Positions 35,665-38,914 of a DNA stretch of 38,914 nt are shown here, piece by piece (the stretch's first letter is position 1; every line of letters starts with the position of its first letter). Below the pieces are notes generated by a model. The model worked only from the letters and a program-made list of their open reading frames with translations, ran no database searches and had not been told where the DNA came from. Both the position numbers and the translations under genes were made by a program. Origin of the DNA: an uncultured Methanobacteriaceae archaeon (GTDB lineage Archaea; Methanobacteriota; Methanobacteria; Methanobacteriales; Methanobacteriaceae); assembly GCA_947259185.1 (NCBI GenBank), contig CAMYKT010000017.1:1-38914 (forward strand). Direction: 5' to 3'.

Positions 35665-38370
35665 ATGGCTGATAAGATAGACTGGTATCAAATCTCAGCA
35701 GAAGAAACATTTAAAAAGTTAAATACTGGTATAGATGGCCTTACAAAAAAAGAATCTTTAAAAAGGCTTGAAAAATATGGATACAATGAAATAGAGTTTA
35801 AAAAACCTTCTCCTTTTAGAAGATTACTTAAACAATTGAATAATCCTTTAATTTATCTTTTAATTTTAGTTTCCATTATCACTGCATTTTTAGGTGAATG
35901 GGTGGATACGGTGGTAATATTAGGGGTGGTTATAGTAAACACTGCCATTGGATTCATACAGGAAGGTAAAGCAGAATCTTCTATAGAAGCCCTGGAACAA
36001 ATGATGGTTCCTGAGTGCATGGTCATTAGAAATGGAAATAAAAAAAAGATCTTAGCACGAGAACTTGCTATAGGGGATGTGGTTTTATTAGAAAGTGGAA
36101 GTCAGGTACCAGCAGACCTTAGACTATTCCGGGCTAAAAATTTAAATGCAGATGAAGCAGCTCTCACTGGAGAATCAATACCGGTATCCAAGGGAACAGA
36201 AGCCATAGCAATACCGGATTTACCACCTGCTGATCAAAAATCAATGGCCTTTGGTGGGACTTTCATCACCCAGGGTTCGGGGGGAGGCATAGTAGTGGCC
36301 ACTGGTGAGTATGCAGAGATGGGAAAGATTGCTGAGATTATGAAAGGAACTCAGGAAATCATGACGCCTCTAACCCGGAAAATGGAGGAATTCACCAAAG
36401 TCATTGTAATAGCCATCTTTCTGGTGGCTATGGTTAACTTTGCATTGTCGGCCTGGTTTGGGTTTGGATTCGTTTATTCCTTTATGGCTTCTGCTTCTTT
36501 AGCAGTTGCAGCTATACCTGAGGGACTTCCAGCGGTTTTAACTGTAACTCTGGCTTTAGGAGTTAAGGCCATGGCCAAAAGAAATGCATTAATCCGTAAA
36601 CTTCCTTCTGTAGAATCACTGGGAAGAACCACCGTTATTTGTTCTGATAAAACAGGCACCCTCACTAAAAACCAGATGACTGTGGTCAGGATATTCTGTG
36701 GTGGAAAAACATTTAAAGTTACTGGATCGGGATATGATCCTCAGGGAGACATTACTTTCGATAACAAACCGGTTGAATTATCCTCTGAAAATAAAGAACT
36801 TAAATATACTTTAAAAGCTGGTTTACTATGTAATAATGCGAGTCTGGTGGAAAAAAATGGTTTTAAAGTAATAGGAGATCCTACTGAAGGGTCTCTAATT
36901 GTATCTGCAGCAAAAGTGGATCTCACTGATAAAACAACCAGACTGGATGAGGTTCCCTTTGAATCAAAACAAAGATATATGGCCACTCTGCACCAGGGAC
37001 TGGATGAAAATATTATCTATGTTAAGGGTTCTCCTGAGAAAATAATTAAACGCTCGCGGAATCAATTGATTAAAGGGGAACTAACAGATCTTCAAGAAGA
37101 TGAAATATATACTGCTGCCAATTTAATGGCTAAAGACGCTTTAAGAGTATTGGGATTTGCTTATAAGGTAGTAGATGAGCATAAAACTGAAATTAACCTT
37201 GATGATATTAAAGATCTTACATTTTTAGGTTTGCAGGGCATGATTGACCCTCCCCGTGAAGAAGTTATAGATGCCATTAAAAAATCTAAATCCGCTGGTA
37301 TCAGGACGGTAATGATTACGGGAGACCATGCTAAAACAGCTAAAGCTATTGCTAAACAATTGGGTATTGGATCTAAAAAAGAAAAAGTCATAACTGGTAA
37401 AGAAATTTCCAGAATGAGCCCGGAAGAATTATATGAGATAGTGGATAAGGTTTCCATATTTGCCCGGGTTGCACCAGAACACAAGTATGATATAACCACC
37501 CAGCTTCAAAAAAAGGGGGAAATAGTGGCGGTAACCGGGGATGGAGTTAATGATGCCCCTGCCTTAAAAGCTGCAGATATTGGTATTGCTATGGGCATTA
37601 CTGGTACTGATGTTAGTAAAGAAGCTTCGGATATGGTTTTAGCTGATGATAACTTTTCCAGCATTGTAAAAGCCATAGAAGAAGGTAGATTTATTTTTGA
37701 AAACATTCAAAAGGTAATCTTATATGCTCTAGCTGCTAATGGGGGCCAATCTCTTATTATATTAGGGGCATTAATACTGGCTCCTTTTATATCTCTTTTC
37801 GTGGTAAGGCTTCCTTTGGAACCGGTTCAAATTCTATGGATAAATTTATTTGATTCCATATTTTTGGCACTTCCTCTTATTAAAGAACCTAAAGAAGCAA
37901 ATCTCCTGGAAAAACCACCAAGGGACCCTGATGAAAAAATTGTCAATTGGCAATTTGTAAGGAAGGTGGGTCTGGTTTCTCTGGCCATGGCTGGAGCAGG
38001 TTTAAGCATATTTTACATTTATGGCAGGGGTGCATTTTCTGACCCTCTAAATGAGTTTCTTTTAACCCAGGCCCAAACTGCCGCTTTTGCTACGGTTATA
38101 ATGGTGCATATATTCTATCTGATAACTGCCCGTTCCATAAGTGAATCTATATTCAAGTTCAGTCCCTTTTCAAATAAATGGTCTCTATTAGGTATTGGGA
38201 TTACCATATCTTCACTTTTAATGATAACTTACATCCCTGCTCTTCAGATTCTATTCCGAACAGCCCCTATACCTGCAGAGTGGTGGGTACTTATTTTACT
38301 GTTCGCTCTCCCGGGTTTGATATTGATTGAAATTGAAAAATTTATAGCCCGTAGAAGAGGGTGGGTTTAA
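35665..38370 (+). CDS. P2-type cation-transporting ATPase
   Basis: This 901-residue membrane pump has all P-type blocks: the N-terminal cation ATPase domain (WYQISAEETFKKLNTG), DEAALTGESIPVSK (actuator), VAAIPEGLPAVLTVTLALG (M4 ion-binding), the phosphorylated Asp in CSDKTGTLTKNQ, YVKGSPEKI, RTVMITGDHAKTA and VTGDGVNDAPALKAADIG. About ten membrane segments are arranged 4 before and 6 after the catalytic loops. M4 PEGLP and C-terminal LWINLFDSI place it with SERCA/PMR1-like and Na/K-like pumps, so Ca2+ or another cation is likely. The exact ion cannot be set. A ribosome site GGGAG precedes the ATG. Confidence 0.93.
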   Translation: MADKIDWYQISAEETFKKLNTGIDGLTKKESLKRLEKYGYNEIEFKKPSPFRRLLKQLNNPLIYLLILVSIITAFLGEWVDTVVILGVVIVNTAIGFIQEGKAESSIEALEQMMVPECMVIRNGNKKKILARELAIGDVVLLESGSQVPADLRLFRAKNLNADEAALTGESIPVSKGTEAIAIPDLPPADQKSMAFGGTFITQGSGGGIVVATGEYAEMGKIAEIMKGTQEIMTPLTRKMEEFTKVIVIAIFLVAMVNFALSAWFGFGFVYSFMASASLAVAAIPEGLPAVLTVTLALGVKAMAKRNALIRKLPSVESLGRTTVICSDKTGTLTKNQMTVVRIFCGGKTFKVTGSGYDPQGDITFDNKPVELSSENKELKYTLKAGLLCNNASLVEKNGFKVIGDPTEGSLIVSAAKVDLTDKTTRLDEVPFESKQRYMATLHQGLDENIIYVKGSPEKIIKRSRNQLIKGELTDLQEDEIYTAANLMAKDALRVLGFAYKVVDEHKTEINLDDIKDLTFLGLQGMIDPPREEVIDAIKKSKSAGIRTVMITGDHAKTAKAIAKQLGIGSKKEKVITGKEISRMSPEELYEIVDKVSIFARVAPEHKYDITTQLQKKGEIVAVTGDGVNDAPALKAADIGIAMGITGTDVSKEASDMVLADDNFSSIVKAIEEGRFIFENIQKVILYALAANGGQSLIILGALILAPFISLFVVRLPLEPVQILWINLFDSIFLALPLIKEPKEANLLEKPPRDPDEKIVNWQFVRKVGLVSLAMAGAGLSIFYIYGRGAFSDPLNEFLLTQAQTAAFATVIMVHIFYLITARSISESIFKFSPFSNKWSLLGIGITISSLLMITYIPALQILFRTAPIPAEWWVLILLFALPGLILIEIEKFIARRRGWV

Positions 38371-38419
38371 TTTCCAATAAATTATGGCCCTTAGGGAGTA
38401 AATACAGTTAAAGCAAGTA

Positions 38420-38427
38420 TTTATATA
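38420..38427 (+). promoter_or_regulatory. TATA box of the pseudomurein-binding-like miniprotein gene
   Basis: TTTATATA lies 41 bases before the ATG at 38469, the normal archaeal spacing, so the small gene has its own promoter separate from the ATPase. Confidence 0.6.
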
Positions 38428-38468
38428 GGGGAAGTAATAGATGTAAAAAAAACTGAAGGTTGATATTA

Positions 38469-38672
38469 ATGGATCGATTGAGCCTAAACCAATATAGAGA
38501 AATGGTAGATGGTATAATAGAATTTAAAAAAATAAATGGTGAAATGCCTAAATTTGCCATTGTTGATGGATGTAAAATAGAAAAACAAAATTATATAGAC
38601 ATGATAGAACGTGTAAATAAATTCATACTTGAAATGGGTAGGAATCCACGTTCAGTAGATATTGAATCCTAG
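38469..38672 (+). CDS. Miniprotein of two pseudomurein-binding-like repeats
   Basis: The 67 residues are almost entirely two copies, 33 residues apart, of a pattern like the pseudomurein-binding repeat: Y9...F19..NGEMP and Y42...F52..MGRNP. Each has a tyrosine helix, a phenylalanine, a Gly two to three residues before a Pro, and a short strand (FAIVDG / RSVDI). Such repeats normally anchor large exported proteins to the pseudomurein wall. Here there is no signal peptide, no membrane segment and no other domain. ATG 38469 is preferred, with GGTTGAT upstream, over TTG 38460. It has its own TATA box. It could be a cytoplasmic or wall-associated small protein, or the remnant of a larger one. Confidence 0.6.
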   Translation: MDRLSLNQYREMVDGIIEFKKINGEMPKFAIVDGCKIEKQNYIDMIERVNKFILEMGRNPRSVDIES

Positions 38673-38796
38673 ATTTAGTATATTTTTAGGGAAATTAATC
38701 ATGTTTTTTCTCCTTAGTTAATTTAATCCAAAAATAGCTTTCAGGCATTTATTTATGAGGTTTATTTTTTCATACAGACTTTTTTTATAAATATTT

Positions 38797-38812
38797 GAGG
38801 CTGTCTCATAAA
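38797..38812. mobile_element. Possible insertion-sequence terminus
   Basis: GAGGCTGTCTCATAAA resembles the terminal inverted repeats of several transposon families, whose ends read TGAGACAGCC on the other strand. No transposase is visible before the window ends 100 bases later, so only a candidate end is reported. Confidence 0.25.
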
Positions 38813-38914
38813 TATTGCTATAAAAATTTTCCATTATCAATCAAATTTTTTTTTTAGGTGTTTAAATTATTATTTATTTTTCTTTTATTTTGTATTTGAT
38901 TATGAATTCTTTTT

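Overview
The window is about 38.9 kb of A+T-rich archaeal chromosome, almost certainly from a hydrogenotrophic methanogen of the order Methanobacteriales. The signs are an AtwA-type double ATPase (methyl-coenzyme M reductase component A2), F420H2 oxidase FprA with rubredoxins, archaeosine transglycosylase TgtA, archaeal NAC, SRP19, a RecJ-like GAN nuclease, CbiT, archaeal NadM, TATA boxes of the TTTATATA type, GGTGAT/GGAGG ribosome sites, and a small protein made of two pseudomurein-binding-like repeats. No rRNA, tRNA, CRISPR array or complete mobile element was recognised.

Layout. 1-442: 3' end of a beta-decarboxylating dehydrogenase (LeuB/AksF family). 499-8391 (minus): one compact, translationally coupled operon tgtA > nac > metallophosphoesterase > NYN/PIN-type nuclease > membrane-anchored palm-domain (GGDD) protein > small membrane protein > argJ > argB. 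8730-9950 (minus): MnmC-like methyltransferase. 10051-14214: surface-glycan island with three glycosyltransferases and a frameshifted methyltransferase. 14322-16100 (minus): glmS, divergent from purS-purQ. 17502-19299: cobA-hemD-srp19, ending in a strong oligo-T terminator. 19455-21755: GAN nuclease and a winged-helix protein. 21768-23558 (minus): phenylacetate-CoA ligase plus tandem ACT protein. 23820-29021 (minus): oxygen-defence block with three rubredoxins, fprA, ferritin, peroxiredoxin and superoxide dismutase, preceded by a flavin reductase-UspA pair. 29100-30806 (minus): atwA. 31201-34635: nadM, moaE-like, HD hydrolase, ubiX, cbiT. 34687-35449: a split hypothetical membrane protein. 35665-38370: P2-type cation ATPase. 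38469-38672: pseudomurein-binding-like miniprotein. The right edge may hold the end of an insertion sequence.

Two things stand out. First, the membrane-anchored double-palm protein with an intact D...GGDD active site is coupled by a TAATG overlap to an NYN nuclease with an intact acidic active site, inside a translation/tRNA-modification operon. The pair looks like a nucleotide-synthesising or nucleotide-cyclising enzyme with an RNase partner. Second, four genes in 39 kb are interrupted. argJ and ferritin each carry one in-frame TAA directly after a GAA codon, and in ferritin it falls on the ferroxidase glutamate. A methyltransferase and a membrane protein are broken at homopolymers (A11 and T7). 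Assembly error, real decay or recoding cannot be separated from sequence alone, but each break can be resolved to a single codon or run.
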